Of a stretch of 64,000 nucleotides of DNA, positions 35,303 to 44,334 are shown piece after piece. The position numbers were made by a program, and so were the translations under genes. The notes under the pieces were generated by a model. That model searched no databases. It saw only the letters and a program-made list of their open reading frames with translations, and was not told where the DNA came from. This stretch comes from CBDAQA01 sp965247815. Lineage in GTDB: Bacteria; Planctomycetota; Phycisphaerae; Tepidisphaerales; Tepidisphaeraceae. Each line of letters starts with the position of its first letter. Positions within the stretch are counted from its first letter, which is position 1. Location: contig CBDFHW010000007.1 of the NCBI GenBank assembly GCA_965247815.1, positions 1 to 64,000 of the forward strand. The letters run 5' to 3'.

Positions 35303-36700
35303 ATGCAAATCCAATCGGGCGGCAACGAGTACGGCGGAATCGACGTCGAGATTCGCACGTCGGAAGTGATCGCGGCACTTTCGTACGCGCTGGATCTGAC
35401 CGAGGGGCAACCCGAAGGGCATGCCGCGCGCAGCTGTCTGCTGGGGATGCGGATCGCCCGTGAGCTGAAGCTGGGGGCGGCCGACAGTTCCGCTTTGTTT
35501 TACGCACTGCTGCTGAAAGACTTGGGTTGTTCGACCAATTCGTCCAAGGTCTGTTACCTGTTCGGGGCCGACGAACACGACGCCAAGCGAAATTTGAAGA
35601 CAGTCGACTGGACCAACACGGCCAAGTCGGTCGGGTATCTGGCACGGAACGTCGCGCCGGGTGGGTCGCTGCTCGACAAGGCCGGGAGGATCATGAAGCT
35701 GGCGCTCGCGGGCCAGACCGGCGCGAAGGAACTGGTCAATCTTCGGTGCGAGCGCGGCGCGAAGATCGCACACGACCTACAGATGCCCCCCGCGACGTCC
35801 GCGGCCATCCGGGCGCTCGACGAACACTGGGACGGACACGGGCACCCCGACAACCTCAAGGGTGAAGAAATCCCGCTGCTGGGCCGGATCCTGGGACTCG
35901 CGCAGACGCTCGAGGTCTTCGCGTCCGGCTTCGGGGTCGATGCGGCATACGAGATGGCAGAACAACGCCGGGGCGGCTGGTTCGACCCGGCGCTTGTCGA
36001 CACCCTCAATGGCTTTCGCAACGACCAGCAGTTCTGGGCGACGTTCGCTGGTGAAAATCCGAAACAGGCGGTGACCAGTCTGGAACCGCAGGACCGGATG
36101 ATGACCGCCGACGACGACACGCTGGACCGGATCGCGTTCGGGTTCGCTCAGGTGATCGATGCCAAGAGTCCCTGGACCTACAAGCATTCGGAAGGCGTCT
36201 CGAAAATCGCCGCGGGTATTGCGAGTGTGATGGGAATGGACGCAGACGAGATCCGCACGATCCGCCGTGCGGGGCTGTTGCACGACGTCGGGAAGCTCGG
36301 CGTTTCCAATCTGATCCTGGACAAACCAGGCAAGCTCGACGCGGACGAACTCGCCGAGATGCGGAAGCACCCGGGGTACACGTTCCGGATCCTCGAACAA
36401 GTGGCCGGTTTCCGCCACCTGGCGGATCTGGCGGCGTCACACCACGAGCGCCTCGACGGAAAAGGGTATCACCGCGGTCTATCGGCCGATCAGTTGAACA
36501 CGCCCGCGCGGATTCTGGTCGTCGCCGACATGTACGAAGCGCTCGCCGCCAAGCGGCCCTACCGCCAGGACCTGACCGAAGAAGAAGTCATGACCATCTT
36601 GACCAAAAACAGCGGGGCCGGCATCTGCCCCGAGGTGTTCGCCGCGCTCAAGGTCTACGTCGCACAAAGCGGGTTCGTGCCGCTGAAGGTCGCGGCGTAA
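35303..36700 (+). CDS. Tandem HD-GYP protein, first domain degenerate
   Basis: HD-GYP domains hydrolyse cyclic di-GMP. The 465-residue protein carries two. The first (about 20-250) has lost the HD pair: where LLHDxGK is expected it reads LLKDLGC (K72, D73), but keeps DEHWDGHGHPDNLKGEEIPL (from about 173), a GYP-loop relative. The second (about 270-465) keeps HD in LLHDVGKLGVSNLIL (about 326) and HHERLDGKGYHRGLS (about 380), followed by ARILVVADMYEALAAKRPYR. In both loops the GYP tripeptide is altered (GHP and GYH). The second domain is probably catalytic and the first regulatory or structural. There is no membrane or receiver domain. GAGGG precedes the ATG. Confidence 0.88.
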   Translation: MQIQSGGNEYGGIDVEIRTSEVIAALSYALDLTEGQPEGHAARSCLLGMRIARELKLGAADSSALFYALLLKDLGCSTNSSKVCYLFGADEHDAKRNLKTVDWTNTAKSVGYLARNVAPGGSLLDKAGRIMKLALAGQTGAKELVNLRCERGAKIAHDLQMPPATSAAIRALDEHWDGHGHPDNLKGEEIPLLGRILGLAQTLEVFASGFGVDAAYEMAEQRRGGWFDPALVDTLNGFRNDQQFWATFAGENPKQAVTSLEPQDRMMTADDDTLDRIAFGFAQVIDAKSPWTYKHSEGVSKIAAGIASVMGMDADEIRTIRRAGLLHDVGKLGVSNLILDKPGKLDADELAEMRKHPGYTFRILEQVAGFRHLADLAASHHERLDGKGYHRGLSADQLNTPARILVVADMYEALAAKRPYRQDLTEEEVMTILTKNSGAGICPEVFAALKVYVAQSGFVPLKVAA

Positions 36701-36802
36701 GCAAGCACTGCGGTCGACCAATCAATCGCTCGGCGGCCCCCGGCTGTTTCGAGCGCTCCGCCGCGCTGACCGCTTTTAACAAGCGTGTTAAAGTCCGCGG
36801 CA

Positions 36803-38014
36803 ATGTTCCGATCCATCTCACTGCTTCTAACGGCGTTGGTGTGTCTGGCCTCTGTCTGCCGCGGCTCAGTGGTGATCGCGGTCGACTCGCCCGCGGTGAC
36901 CTTTTCACCGGGAAACTGGGCCGGCGACGCGGGCCGGGGTGGGTCGGTGTATCGCATTTCCTGGAACAACGGCGCGTACTGCACCTGGCGGTGGACGACG
37001 ACGGCGGCAGCGCCGTCCGCGAAGCTTTTGATGACAAACTCGACCGCGGGGTCCACGATTGCATATTTCCTGGACGGAAATCTCATCGACAATGTGCCGG
37101 TGACCGCGGAGGGCGGGATCGCGATCTCGGCGGTCGCGCCCGGTGCGCACGAACTGACAGTGTGTCTTCGCAGCAGTCGGCAATCGTCGCGGTGGGACCG
37201 AACCAACGGATTCAAAGTTGCCGGGCTGGAAGTCGACGACGGCGCGACGCCTGGCGCTGCGGTTAAGCCAAGGCCGTGGGTGTTGATCGTCGGCGACAGC
37301 ATCACCGAAGGGATCGCCGCGGGGACCTCGAACGGTCGACGGGAAGACAGCAATCTCAGTGATTATTCGTTCCTCATCGGACAGGGATTGCTGCGCGACG
37401 GTTACGACTACGGCATCTCGGCCTGCGGGTGGAGCGGGTGGCTGCACCCCGGCGACGGCACCAATGACGTGCCGCCATATTATTTTGTCAGCCGGTCGAC
37501 CGATGCGTCAGGCTGGACATATGACGATGCAAAAAGCCGGTGGAACAAAATCGACGGCAAAACCAGCCTGCTCGATACCGACGGACATCTGAGCGGCTGG
37601 GGCGGGCGGCGGCAGGAACCGACCGCGGTGCTGATCAATTACGGCACGAACGAGGCCATCCACAAGCTGGACCCCGACGACATGCAGGCGAGCGTCACCG
37701 CGTGTTTGGCAGCGCTCCGCAAAGCTGCCCCGGACGCGGGGATCTGCCTTCTGATCCCGCCGGGGCTTTACAACACCAGGGTCTATCCGACCGGGCCGGC
37801 GTATACTGCGCGGTTAAAGGCGGCGGTGGGCGACTACGCAAAGCAATTCCCAGAAGATTCTAAGACCGTGCTCCTCGACCTCGGTCCGGCTTTGGCTAAC
37901 GCGCTGGCGTCACCAGCCTACGGCGGTGAGGTGCATCCGGACGCTGCGGGGCATGCGTATCTCGCGCCGCTGGTCCTGCGGGAACTTCTCGCGACGATGC
38001 ATATCGAACGCTGA
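36803..38014 (+). CDS. Exported SGNH/GDSL hydrolase with N-terminal beta domain
   Basis: About 403 residues from the ATG at 36803, with a signal peptide (FRSISLLLTALVCLASVCRGS). The first ~150 residues are a beta-rich accessory domain like that of CE2-type carbohydrate esterases. The SGNH domain follows: block I VLIVGDSITEGIAAG with the nucleophile Ser, block III INYGTNEAIHKLD, and block V EVHPDAAGHAYL carrying the Asp/His pair. The architecture suggests deacetylation of a polysaccharide in the periplasm or outside. The substrate cannot be stated. It is alone on the plus strand, 102 bp after the HD-GYP gene. Confidence 0.86.
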   Translation: MFRSISLLLTALVCLASVCRGSVVIAVDSPAVTFSPGNWAGDAGRGGSVYRISWNNGAYCTWRWTTTAAAPSAKLLMTNSTAGSTIAYFLDGNLIDNVPVTAEGGIAISAVAPGAHELTVCLRSSRQSSRWDRTNGFKVAGLEVDDGATPGAAVKPRPWVLIVGDSITEGIAAGTSNGRREDSNLSDYSFLIGQGLLRDGYDYGISACGWSGWLHPGDGTNDVPPYYFVSRSTDASGWTYDDAKSRWNKIDGKTSLLDTDGHLSGWGGRRQEPTAVLINYGTNEAIHKLDPDDMQASVTACLAALRKAAPDAGICLLIPPGLYNTRVYPTGPAYTARLKAAVGDYAKQFPEDSKTVLLDLGPALANALASPAYGGEVHPDAAGHAYLAPLVLRELLATMHIER

Positions 38015-38119
38015 CCGTCGCGTTTTCATTTGAAGTCATTCGAATTTCTGGATGTATCTTTTTCGGCGTTGGCAGTCCCGCAGCAAGCGGTGAAGCTCCG
38101 TACTTTTGAAGGAGCTGAT

Positions 38120-38533
38120 ATGCCGGTCGAGGATGCACGAACCAAAACGTTTATTAAAGCATTGAACAAAGCCGAACAATCTAAAGACGTGAACGATCTG
38201 GTGAAGCTGTTCGCGGCTGACGTGCAGATCGGGAGCATCGCGCTGCGGAAACCGCGTGAGGGAACAGACGGGGCGCGGACCTTTTGGACTGATTACCTGA
38301 GCGCGTTTCAGAAAGTTCAATCCGAGTTCGTGCATACGCACGTCGCGGGCGACCTTGCGGTCCTGGAGTGGAAGTCAGAAGGCGTGCTCCCCGAAGGGGC
38401 GGCGATCAATTATCAGGGGGTAAGCGTGATCGAATTTCAAGGTGAAAAAATCAGCCGGTTCAGGACGTACTACGACTCGGCAGCCTTTCTTCCGGACGGT
38501 GCGAAACTGCTCGGCCGCGACGTTCAAGTTTGA
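38120..38533 (+). CDS. NTF2-like (SnoaL-type) fold protein
   Basis: This is 137 residues from the ATG at 38120, chosen because AGGAG sits 7 nt upstream; the open frame begins at 38030. The opening helix KTFIKALNKAEQSKDVNDLV with LFAADVQIGSI, the central TFWTDYLSAFQKVQSEFVHT, and the alternating beta strands (GDLAVLEWKSEGVL, GVSVIEFQGEKISRFRTYYD) are typical of the SnoaL-like cone fold. Members include isomerases and many uncharacterised proteins, so no reaction is inferred. It is convergent with the zinc-ribbon/pseudopilin hybrid. Confidence 0.82.
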   Translation: MPVEDARTKTFIKALNKAEQSKDVNDLVKLFAADVQIGSIALRKPREGTDGARTFWTDYLSAFQKVQSEFVHTHVAGDLAVLEWKSEGVLPEGAAINYQGVSVIEFQGEKISRFRTYYDSAAFLPDGAKLLGRDVQV

Positions 38534-38568
38534 AATACGGGCAGGCGGTTTCGATTGTTGGAGCCGGG

Positions 38569-39951
38569 CTACTGCGGGCGCGTCGTTGCAAATCGACGGG
38601 CGGAAGCGGATCGCGCTCGGACCGTTTTCCAGTCCGCGACGGCAACGGTTCTGATCTGCCAGTCCCCGAACAACACCGTGTAGCTCGAGCCCGGGTCCAC
38701 CACGTAGGCGAGCATCAGGTCCGGGGGAAACAACTCCGTTGCCGAAGCCGTTGCCGAAACGAATAGCCGCTGCCGTCCCCCGAGCCGGGTCTGGTCATTT
38801 TTCAGCAGCCCCGCCTGAACGAGTTCGAGCGGCGACCGTGCGACCCGGCCGTTGTTGTTCAAGTAGGACTGGTCCGCCTCGGCAAACGTTTTCAAAAATT
38901 GCGTTGCGTCCACCGCGGGTGCGGCGGGCGTGACCGGCGGTGCCGGGGGTGAAACCGGCAAAGCTTGCATTTTCTGTCGCATACCGAGTTGATTCGATGC
39001 GAACGAATTTCCGGGAACGAAGTTGGAAAGTGAACCCCGCTGCTTGGTCTGAGCGATGATGGATTGCGCGGCGACAGCTGATTTCCATTCGACATGTCCG
39101 TCGCCGAAGAGCATGTTCGTGCCGACGTTTTTTTTTTGATCGCCGGCGTTCTCATAAAGTACGACGTCGAACGGCCCGAACGCGCCGGGGCCCGGCGGCA
39201 GATACACATACGACAGATGCCCCCCGGCATTCAGGTGCCCGGCGTCCACGGCGACGGTGTCATTCCCGGACGGACAGACAAATGTGCTGCCGGTCAGTTG
39301 CGATTGCTGCGACCACAGCGCGGCGAGGTCCGGGGGATTTATCTGCTGATTGGCATTTCGATAGGCCACGAGCGCGAGTCCGATCTGCCGCATGTTGCTG
39401 GCGCACCTGACGCGGTTCGCACCCTCGCGGGCCTGCGCGAGCGCCGGCAGCATGATCGCAATCAGCAGCGCTGGAATACCGATCACGAGCCACAACGACC
39501 CAAGGACGGTGCCCGTGATCGCCATGCCCCGGCCCCGGGCATGACCAGCTTTTGTCTGGGTGATGCCGATGATGCCGAAGATGATCGCGAGCACGCTGGC
39601 CAACGGAACGCAAAACGCGATGCCGCAGACCAGGCTGGCGATCGCCATGCCGTTGGTTCTGGCCACTGGAGATTGCATTGCGTCGAGCGACTGGAACGCA
39701 TCCGCGGGCGGAGTGGCAGCTGCGGTTTGAATGACGGGTTCGGCCGGCTGCTCGTCGGCGGTATCGGCTCCGTCGTCAATCGAGATCACGCTGACGGGAG
39801 CTTGATCAACCGAGACCGCCTGAAACGGTCGACCACATTTCGCACAGGAAAAGGTTTTGCCCAACTTCGTCGGGTCGATCCGATATCTCGCCTGACAGGC
39901 CGGGCACTGGGCGATTGCGGTGACGGGATCGGGAACTTCGTCGGGCATGTG
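38569..39951 (-). CDS. Zinc-ribbon, DUF4190-like and pseudopilin-like hybrid membrane protein
   Basis: About 460 residues from the Met at 39951. An MJ0042-type zinc ribbon opens the chain (CPACQARYRIDPTKLGKTFS, then CAKCGRPF), so the N terminus is cytoplasmic. Two hydrophobic segments follow (IASLVCGIAFCVPLASVLAI and ITGTVLGSLWLVIGIPALLI) in a DUF4190-like layout. The second one runs straight into LPALAQAREGANRVRCASNM, which is the sequence usually found just after the pseudopilin helix. TNMLFGDGHVEW later matches the H..DG-type ending. It looks like a pilin-type head domain grafted onto a two-helix anchor. The C-terminal ~120 residues are unassigned. Confidence 0.75.
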   Translation of the reverse strand, partial: HMPDEVPDPVTAIAQCPACQARYRIDPTKLGKTFSCAKCGRPFQAVSVDQAPVSVISIDDGADTADEQPAEPVIQTAAATPPADAFQSLDAMQSPVARTNGMAIASLVCGIAFCVPLASVLAIIFGIIGITQTKAGHARGRGMAITGTVLGSLWLVIGIPALLIAIMLPALAQAREGANRVRCASNMRQIGLALVAYRNANQQINPPDLAALWSQQSQLTGSTFVCPSGNDTVAVDAGHLNAGGHLSYVYLPPGPGAFGPFDVVLYENAGDQKKNVGTNMLFGDGHVEWKSAVAAQSIIAQTKQRGSLSNFVPGNSFASNQLGMRQKMQALPVSPPAPPVTPAAPAVDATQFLKTFAEADQSYLNNNGRVARSPLELVQAGLLKNDQTRLGGRQRLFVSATASATELFPPDLMLAYVVDPGSSYTVLFGDWQIRTVAVADWKTVRARSASARRFATTRPQ

Positions 39952-40056
39952 CGGGCTCGGGTAGAAAGCCGGTAGCGAAAACGGAGACACAAACCGATTT
40001 CGCTGCCAGCCACTACCGAAAGCTTAATCGTGAAGCATCGGGCTGAGAAGCAAGGT

Positions 40057-40851
40057 TCATTCGACCACGCCGCGATAGCAGATGCAGACGCCGAACGTCA
40101 TGGGAAACTGCTCGACACGGCCGAACCCGGCGGTCTTCATCATGTCCATCATCTGCTGTCGGCCGATGAACGTGTTCACGCTCTCGGGCAGGTACTTGTA
40201 AGCGCCGGTTTTGTCCCCGCTGATGAGGGTGGCGGTATGGGGCAGGACTCTGCGGAAATAGAAATTGTACATGCCGCGCATGACGGGGTTGGTCGGCAGC
40301 GAAAATTCCAGGACGATCAACCGTCCGCCCGGCCGGAGGACGCGACGAAATTCTGACATCGCTGCCGCGACGTCCTGCACGTTACGAATTCCGAAGGCGA
40401 TGGAGACGACGTCGGCCGATCGATCGGCCAGGGGCAGCGACTGGGCGTCGCCGTTGATGAATTCGATCCGAGGTGCCGCGTCGCCGGCCAAGCTTTTGCG
40501 ACGGGCGATCGGCAGCATCTGGAAGGTGAAATCGACGCCGATGTACTGCGTGTTCGCCGAGCCACGATTTGAAGAGCCGGTGGATTGGCCGCGGTGTCGG
40601 AACGCCTCGATCAGATCGCCCGTGCCGCAGGCGACGTCGACCACGTCGTCCCCGGGGTTCAGGCCCGCGAGCTTGACTGCTTTTCGTCGCCAGGCTTGGT
40701 CCATCCACAAGCTGTGCAACCGATTATTCAGGTCATAGCTGGGGGCGATGGCTGCGAACATGTTCTGGACGCGTCGCCGTTTGTCGGCGACCGCGTGCGG
40801 GTTTTTCAGTAGGTCGTTGTCCCAGGCCGGGTCGGCCAGTTGTTCGCTCAT
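40057..40851 (-). CDS. menG: Demethylmenaquinone methyltransferase (UbiE/MenG)
   Basis: MenG adds the methyl group in the last step of menaquinone synthesis. The 264 residues match UbiE/MenG closely: VQNMFAAIAPSYDLNNRLHS at the start, the SAM loop VVDVACGTGDLIEAF, YIGVDFTFQML, FINGDAQSLPLADRSADVVS and IAFGIRNVQD, and RVLRPGGRLIVLEFSLP then YFRRVLPHTATLISGD. A short Gly/Ser insertion (HRGQSTGSSNRGSANTQ) lies between motifs I and II and is unusual. It is divergent from the aminotransferase gene. No other men genes are in the window. Confidence 0.94.
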   Translation of the reverse strand: MSEQLADPAWDNDLLKNPHAVADKRRRVQNMFAAIAPSYDLNNRLHSLWMDQAWRRKAVKLAGLNPGDDVVDVACGTGDLIEAFRHRGQSTGSSNRGSANTQYIGVDFTFQMLPIARRKSLAGDAAPRIEFINGDAQSLPLADRSADVVSIAFGIRNVQDVAAAMSEFRRVLRPGGRLIVLEFSLPTNPVMRGMYNFYFRRVLPHTATLISGDKTGAYKYLPESVNTFIGRQQMMDMMKTAGFGRVEQFPMTFGVCICYRGVVE

Positions 40852-40981
40852 TGGCGTCCTGCAGAATATTTGCGCGGTCAGGTTTTTCTTAACAGTGGCG
40901 TCGCGTCCGGTTGAGTATAAGATAGTTTTCAGGAACCGTCCGTTTCAAAACGCTTGAACGGCGTTGAAAGTGTTGTTGGCC

Positions 40982-41872
40982 ATGACCGAGACAACCGAAT
41001 GGATTTGGCTGAACGGTGAAATCATGCCCGCCGGCGAGGCACGCCTGGGGATCGAAGACCGGGGATTTCAGTTCGCCGACGGCGTTTACGAAGTCGTCCG
41101 GATCTACGACGGCAAATGCTTCGCGTTGCAGGCGCATCTCGAGCGACTTTGGCGGAGCGCTGTTGATATTCAGATCACCCCGCCGTTGACGACCGATTCG
41201 CTCGCAGTCGAAATCAAACGACTGATCGACCACACGCATTCATTCAACGGGATGGTCTACGTCCAGCTGACACGCGGCGTCGCGCCGCGGAACCATCTGT
41301 TCCCCGAAGACATCCAACCGACGCTGCTGTTTTACACTCGCCCGCTGCCGCCGGTCCCCGCGCCGGGGCAGGGAGAAGGCACGAAGCTGCTGGCGGTGCC
41401 GGACGACCGTTGGAAGCGGTGCTGGATCAAGGCGATCGCGCTGCTGCCGAACGTACTGGCCAAAAACGCCGCCGTCGCCGCCGGCGCGGACGAAGCGGCT
41501 TTCATCGAAGTCGGTTTCGTCACCGAGTGCTCGACGAGTAATCTGTTTGCCGTGATCGGCGGGAAGCTGGTGACGCACCCGATTGGCACCAAGGTGTTGC
41601 CGGGGATCACCCGCGCGATCTTGATCGAAATCGCCGAGGAGCTCGGGATTGAAGTAGACGAGCGTGCGATTCGCGAAGAGGAAGCACCCCGGGCCGAAGA
41701 GTTGTTTATCACCAGCACGACGCGCGAGATCGGCTGGGTGTCGCGGTGGAATGACATGTACATCGGTCGCGGGCGTTGCGGCGCGATGACCGCCCGACTT
41801 CACCGGGCATTTAAGGAACGAATCGCTAAAGACAGTGCCATTGAAGTGCCGGTGTTGTCCGCGGCAAGCTGA
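40982..41872 (+). CDS. D-amino-acid aminotransferase / class IV aminotransferase
   Basis: This is a fold-type IV PLP enzyme of 296 residues from the ATG at 40982. The N-terminal WLNGEIMPAGEARLGIEDRG and FQFADGVYEVVRIYDGKCF fit D-alanine transaminase. The PLP lysine is in CWIKAIALLPNVLAKNAAVA, and EVGFVTECSTSNLFAV and KVLPGITRAIL complete the cofactor site. D-alanine aminotransferase is preferred over branched-chain or lyase relatives because of the LPNVLAK and early FADGVYEV patterns, but substrate specificity is inferred. A role in D-amino acids for peptidoglycan is plausible. Confidence 0.83.
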   Translation: MTETTEWIWLNGEIMPAGEARLGIEDRGFQFADGVYEVVRIYDGKCFALQAHLERLWRSAVDIQITPPLTTDSLAVEIKRLIDHTHSFNGMVYVQLTRGVAPRNHLFPEDIQPTLLFYTRPLPPVPAPGQGEGTKLLAVPDDRWKRCWIKAIALLPNVLAKNAAVAAGADEAAFIEVGFVTECSTSNLFAVIGGKLVTHPIGTKVLPGITRAILIEIAEELGIEVDERAIREEEAPRAEELFITSTTREIGWVSRWNDMYIGRGRCGAMTARLHRAFKERIAKDSAIEVPVLSAAS

Positions 41873-41940
41873 TCGCCCCCGGGCTAAGCGGGCCCAAGTT
41901 CCTCGACGATTTTTTGAACCCGAACCGGTCGTGAACGGCT

Positions 41941-42114
41941 TCACGATTCGTGAGAGATATCGTCGGGAGAAATCTCGACGGGAATCTGGTATTTCCCGCC
42001 CAACCAGCGGCCCAGATCAATCAGCTTGCACCGCTCGCTGCAGAACGGAAAGTTTTCCCGCGGCTGGCCGGCGGCGGGTTCTTCGACTTGTTTCCCGCAA
42101 ATAGGGCAAAGCAT
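41941..42114 (-). CDS. yacG: YacG-family zinc protein (DNA gyrase inhibitor type)
   Basis: This 57-codon gene was read by eye. The four-Cys zinc site is CPICG (first pair) and FPFCSERCKLIDLGRWL (second pair), the hallmark of YacG, followed by a short acidic tail (EISPDDISHES). E. coli YacG binds GyrB and inhibits gyrase. It lies 31 bp downstream of the FmdB-like gene, at the 3' end of the chaperone run, and probably shares its transcript. Confidence 0.9.
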   Translation of the reverse strand: MLCPICGKQVEEPAAGQPRENFPFCSERCKLIDLGRWLGGKYQIPVEISPDDISHES

Positions 42115-42145
42115 TGTTTTGTCCGATTCTCGCCGGCTATCGACT

Positions 42146-42556
42146 TTACTTCGTGTCCGATTTTGAAGACCTCTTCTTGCCTGTCGCGGATGATTCTGCT
42201 TTGGGAGCGGGCTTGGCTTCGGACGCCGTAGCCGGCTCGGCTTTGCTCTCGGTCGACTTAGTCTCGGCCGGTTTCGGGGACGATTCCCCGCCGGCCTCTT
42301 TGCCCGATGCCGTTTCGGTTTTGACAGTCCCGCCGTCGGCGGTGTCGGCCTTTGCGCTGTCTTTGTAGCCGTTGTCGCGGTAATCGGTGATGTAGAAACC
42401 GCTGCCCTTGAAGATCAGACCGCCGCCGGCGCTGATAAGCCGGCGGACTTTGTTCTTGCCGCACACCGGGCATTTTTTGATCGGGGCCGACGTGATCGAG
42501 TGAAACTTCTCGAACGCGTGACCGCAGGCGTCACATTTGTATTCGTACGTGGGCAT
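42146..42556 (-). CDS. FmdB-type zinc ribbon protein with long charged tail
   Basis: The first ~45 residues are a complete FmdB/CxxC_CxxC zinc ribbon: MPTYEYKCDACGHAFEKFHS then IKKCPVCGKNKVRRLISAGG, with GLIFKGSGFYITDYRD as in regulatory FmdB proteins. The remaining ~75 residues are low-complexity Lys/Ala/Glu/Ser and probably disordered. The function is not known; the family is often called 'putative regulatory protein'. It follows grpE at 69 bp and precedes yacG, so two small zinc proteins end the dnaJ-grpE unit. Confidence 0.9.
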   Translation of the reverse strand: MPTYEYKCDACGHAFEKFHSITSAPIKKCPVCGKNKVRRLISAGGGLIFKGSGFYITDYRDNGYKDSAKADTADGGTVKTETASGKEAGGESSPKPAETKSTESKAEPATASEAKPAPKAESSATGKKRSSKSDTK

Positions 42557-42625
42557 AAGAAAATGCTGGTGATGACTCTTAGGCTGTTCCGGGAAGACGA
42601 CCCTCGCCCGATGGTTCGCGTCGGG

Positions 42626-43186
42626 CTACTCGATTTTACTGACCGCGACCTTAGCCGGCCGTAACGTCCGGCCGTGCATTGCGTAACCTTTTTCCAGCAG
42701 CATCGTGACGGTCGGCTCGGTGTATTCGTCGGACGGCTGCTGCATGACTGCTTCATGGTGGGTCGGGTCAAAAGCGTCGCCGACCTTGGGCGCGATCGAT
42801 TCGATCTTCTGTTGTCGAAGCACCGAAATCAGCTGGTCGTAGACGATCTGCAGACCTTTGAGGATCGCGCCGGCGTCTACCTTAGTGGCGTCTTGCGCTA
42901 AAGCGCGCTCGAAGTTATCGATGGTCGGCAGCAGCGTCTTGATCAACGAGCTGTTGGCGTATTGAATCCGCGAGTCGAATTCGGTCTCGAGCCGCTTCTG
43001 CGAATTCTTGAACTCGGCCGTCGCGCGGGCGAGCCGTTCGTAAAGCTGGTCGCGTTCTGACCGAAGCTTCATCACCTCGTTGGAATCGGCGGTCGGTTCG
43101 GCGTACGGATCTGCCGGTCCGTCGTTCGAATCGTCGGCATCTTGCCGGCCGGGGCTGTTCGAGTCTTCGATGGGTATGCGTGTCAT
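42626..43186 (-). CDS. grpE: Nucleotide exchange factor GrpE
   Basis: GrpE releases ADP from DnaK. The 186 residues have an acidic disordered N terminus, the long coiled-coil helix (KLRSERDQLYERLARATAEF, then NSQKRLETEFDSRIQYA), and the beta domain with VGDAFDPTHHEAVMQQPSDE and EKGYAMHGRTLRPAKVAVSK. The start overlaps the dnaJ stop by 4 bp (ATGA), indicating translational coupling in the order dnaJ-grpE. dnaK is not in the window. Confidence 0.96.
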   Translation of the reverse strand: MTRIPIEDSNSPGRQDADDSNDGPADPYAEPTADSNEVMKLRSERDQLYERLARATAEFKNSQKRLETEFDSRIQYANSSLIKTLLPTIDNFERALAQDATKVDAGAILKGLQIVYDQLISVLRQQKIESIAPKVGDAFDPTHHEAVMQQPSDEYTEPTVTMLLEKGYAMHGRTLRPAKVAVSKIE

Positions 43187-44322
43187 GTCTTGAATACTTC
43201 CTTAATTTTGTCCAGAAACCCTTTGCGTTGCGGCATCAGGCCTTCGTCTTCGGTGTCGGCAAATTCTTTGAGCAGCTCACGCTGCCGGTCGGTCAGCTTA
43301 CGCGGGATCTCGATCAGAATCTGAACCAGTTCGTCGCCAGTCCGCCCCGAACGGTGGTCGGGCAAGCCCTTTCCGCGGAGTTTGAAAACTTCCCCGTGCT
43401 GGCTGCCGACGGGTATCTCGAGTTTTTCGTTCCCCTTCAAAGTCGGAACGTCGATGTTCGCGCCGAGGGCGGCCTGCGTGAAGCTGATCGGGACCTGGCA
43501 GACCAGGTCGTTGTTGTGCCGGGTAAAAATCGGGTGGGCTTTAATCGTGATGTAGCAGTGCAGGTCACCGGGACGCGCGCCGCCTTCACCGGTCTCGCCT
43601 TCACCGACGATCCGCACGGCCTGGCCTTCGTGGACGCCGCCGGGGATCTTGATCGTTACAGCGCGTTTCCGCATTTGCCGGCCCGACCCGCCGCAGGTGC
43701 CGCAGTGTTCCTTGACGACGGTCCCGCGCCCCCGGCAGTTGGGGCACGTGGTGACCATGCGGAACATGCCGCCGAAGCCCTGCTGGGCGACCCGACCCTG
43801 CCCGCCGCACTGCACGCACACCACCGGTTGCGTGCCGGCCTTCGCGCCGCTGCCTTTGCACGTCTCGCATAGGTCCTGCTTTTCGAACTCGATTGTTTTC
43901 TCCGCGCCCGTCGCGACTTCGGCCAACGTCAGCTCGACTTGCACTTCAAGGTCGTAACCCCGCGTCGCGCCGCGGGTCGCCCCGCCGCGGGCGCCGCGTT
44001 GCCCGTTGCCCCCCGTGCCGCCGAAGATGTCTTCGAACATCGAGAAGATGTCCGCGGCTTCCATGTGGCTGTAGTCGTGCGACGCCGACACACCGGCGTG
44101 GCCGTACTGGTCGTACCGCTGGCGCTTCTGGTCGTCGGCGAGCACTTCATAAGCTTCGGCGCATTCCTTGAACTTCAGCTCCGCCTCGGCTTTGCCGTCA
44201 CCGGCGTTGCGGTCGGGGTGATACTTCATCGCCAGCCGGCGATAGGAACGCTTGATCTCGTCCCCGCCGGCGGTGCGGGAGACGGAAAGCACTTCGTAAT
44301 AATCGCGTTTGACTACGGCCAC
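43183..44322 (-). CDS. dnaJ: Chaperone DnaJ (type I Hsp40)
   Basis: DnaJ hands unfolded proteins to DnaK and stimulates its ATPase. The 379 residues contain the J domain with HPD (residues 35-37 in MKYHPDRN), a Gly/Arg-rich linker with a direct repeat (GGATRGATRG), four zinc-binding CxxCxGxG repeats (CETCKGSG, CVQCGGQG, CPNCRGRG, CGTCGGSG) and the C-terminal peptide-binding region (KLRGKGLPDHRSGRTGDELV). It begins only 12 bp after the hicA stop, so the toxin-antitoxin pair and dnaJ are likely on one transcript. Confidence 0.97.
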   Translation of the reverse strand: MAVVKRDYYEVLSVSRTAGGDEIKRSYRRLAMKYHPDRNAGDGKAEAELKFKECAEAYEVLADDQKRQRYDQYGHAGVSASHDYSHMEAADIFSMFEDIFGGTGGNGQRGARGGATRGATRGYDLEVQVELTLAEVATGAEKTIEFEKQDLCETCKGSGAKAGTQPVVCVQCGGQGRVAQQGFGGMFRMVTTCPNCRGRGTVVKEHCGTCGGSGRQMRKRAVTIKIPGGVHEGQAVRIVGEGETGEGGARPGDLHCYITIKAHPIFTRHNNDLVCQVPISFTQAALGANIDVPTLKGNEKLEIPVGSQHGEVFKLRGKGLPDHRSGRTGDELVQILIEIPRKLTDRQRELLKEFADTEDEGLMPQRKGFLDKIKEVFKT

Positions 44323-44334
44323 TGGGTTTCCTGT

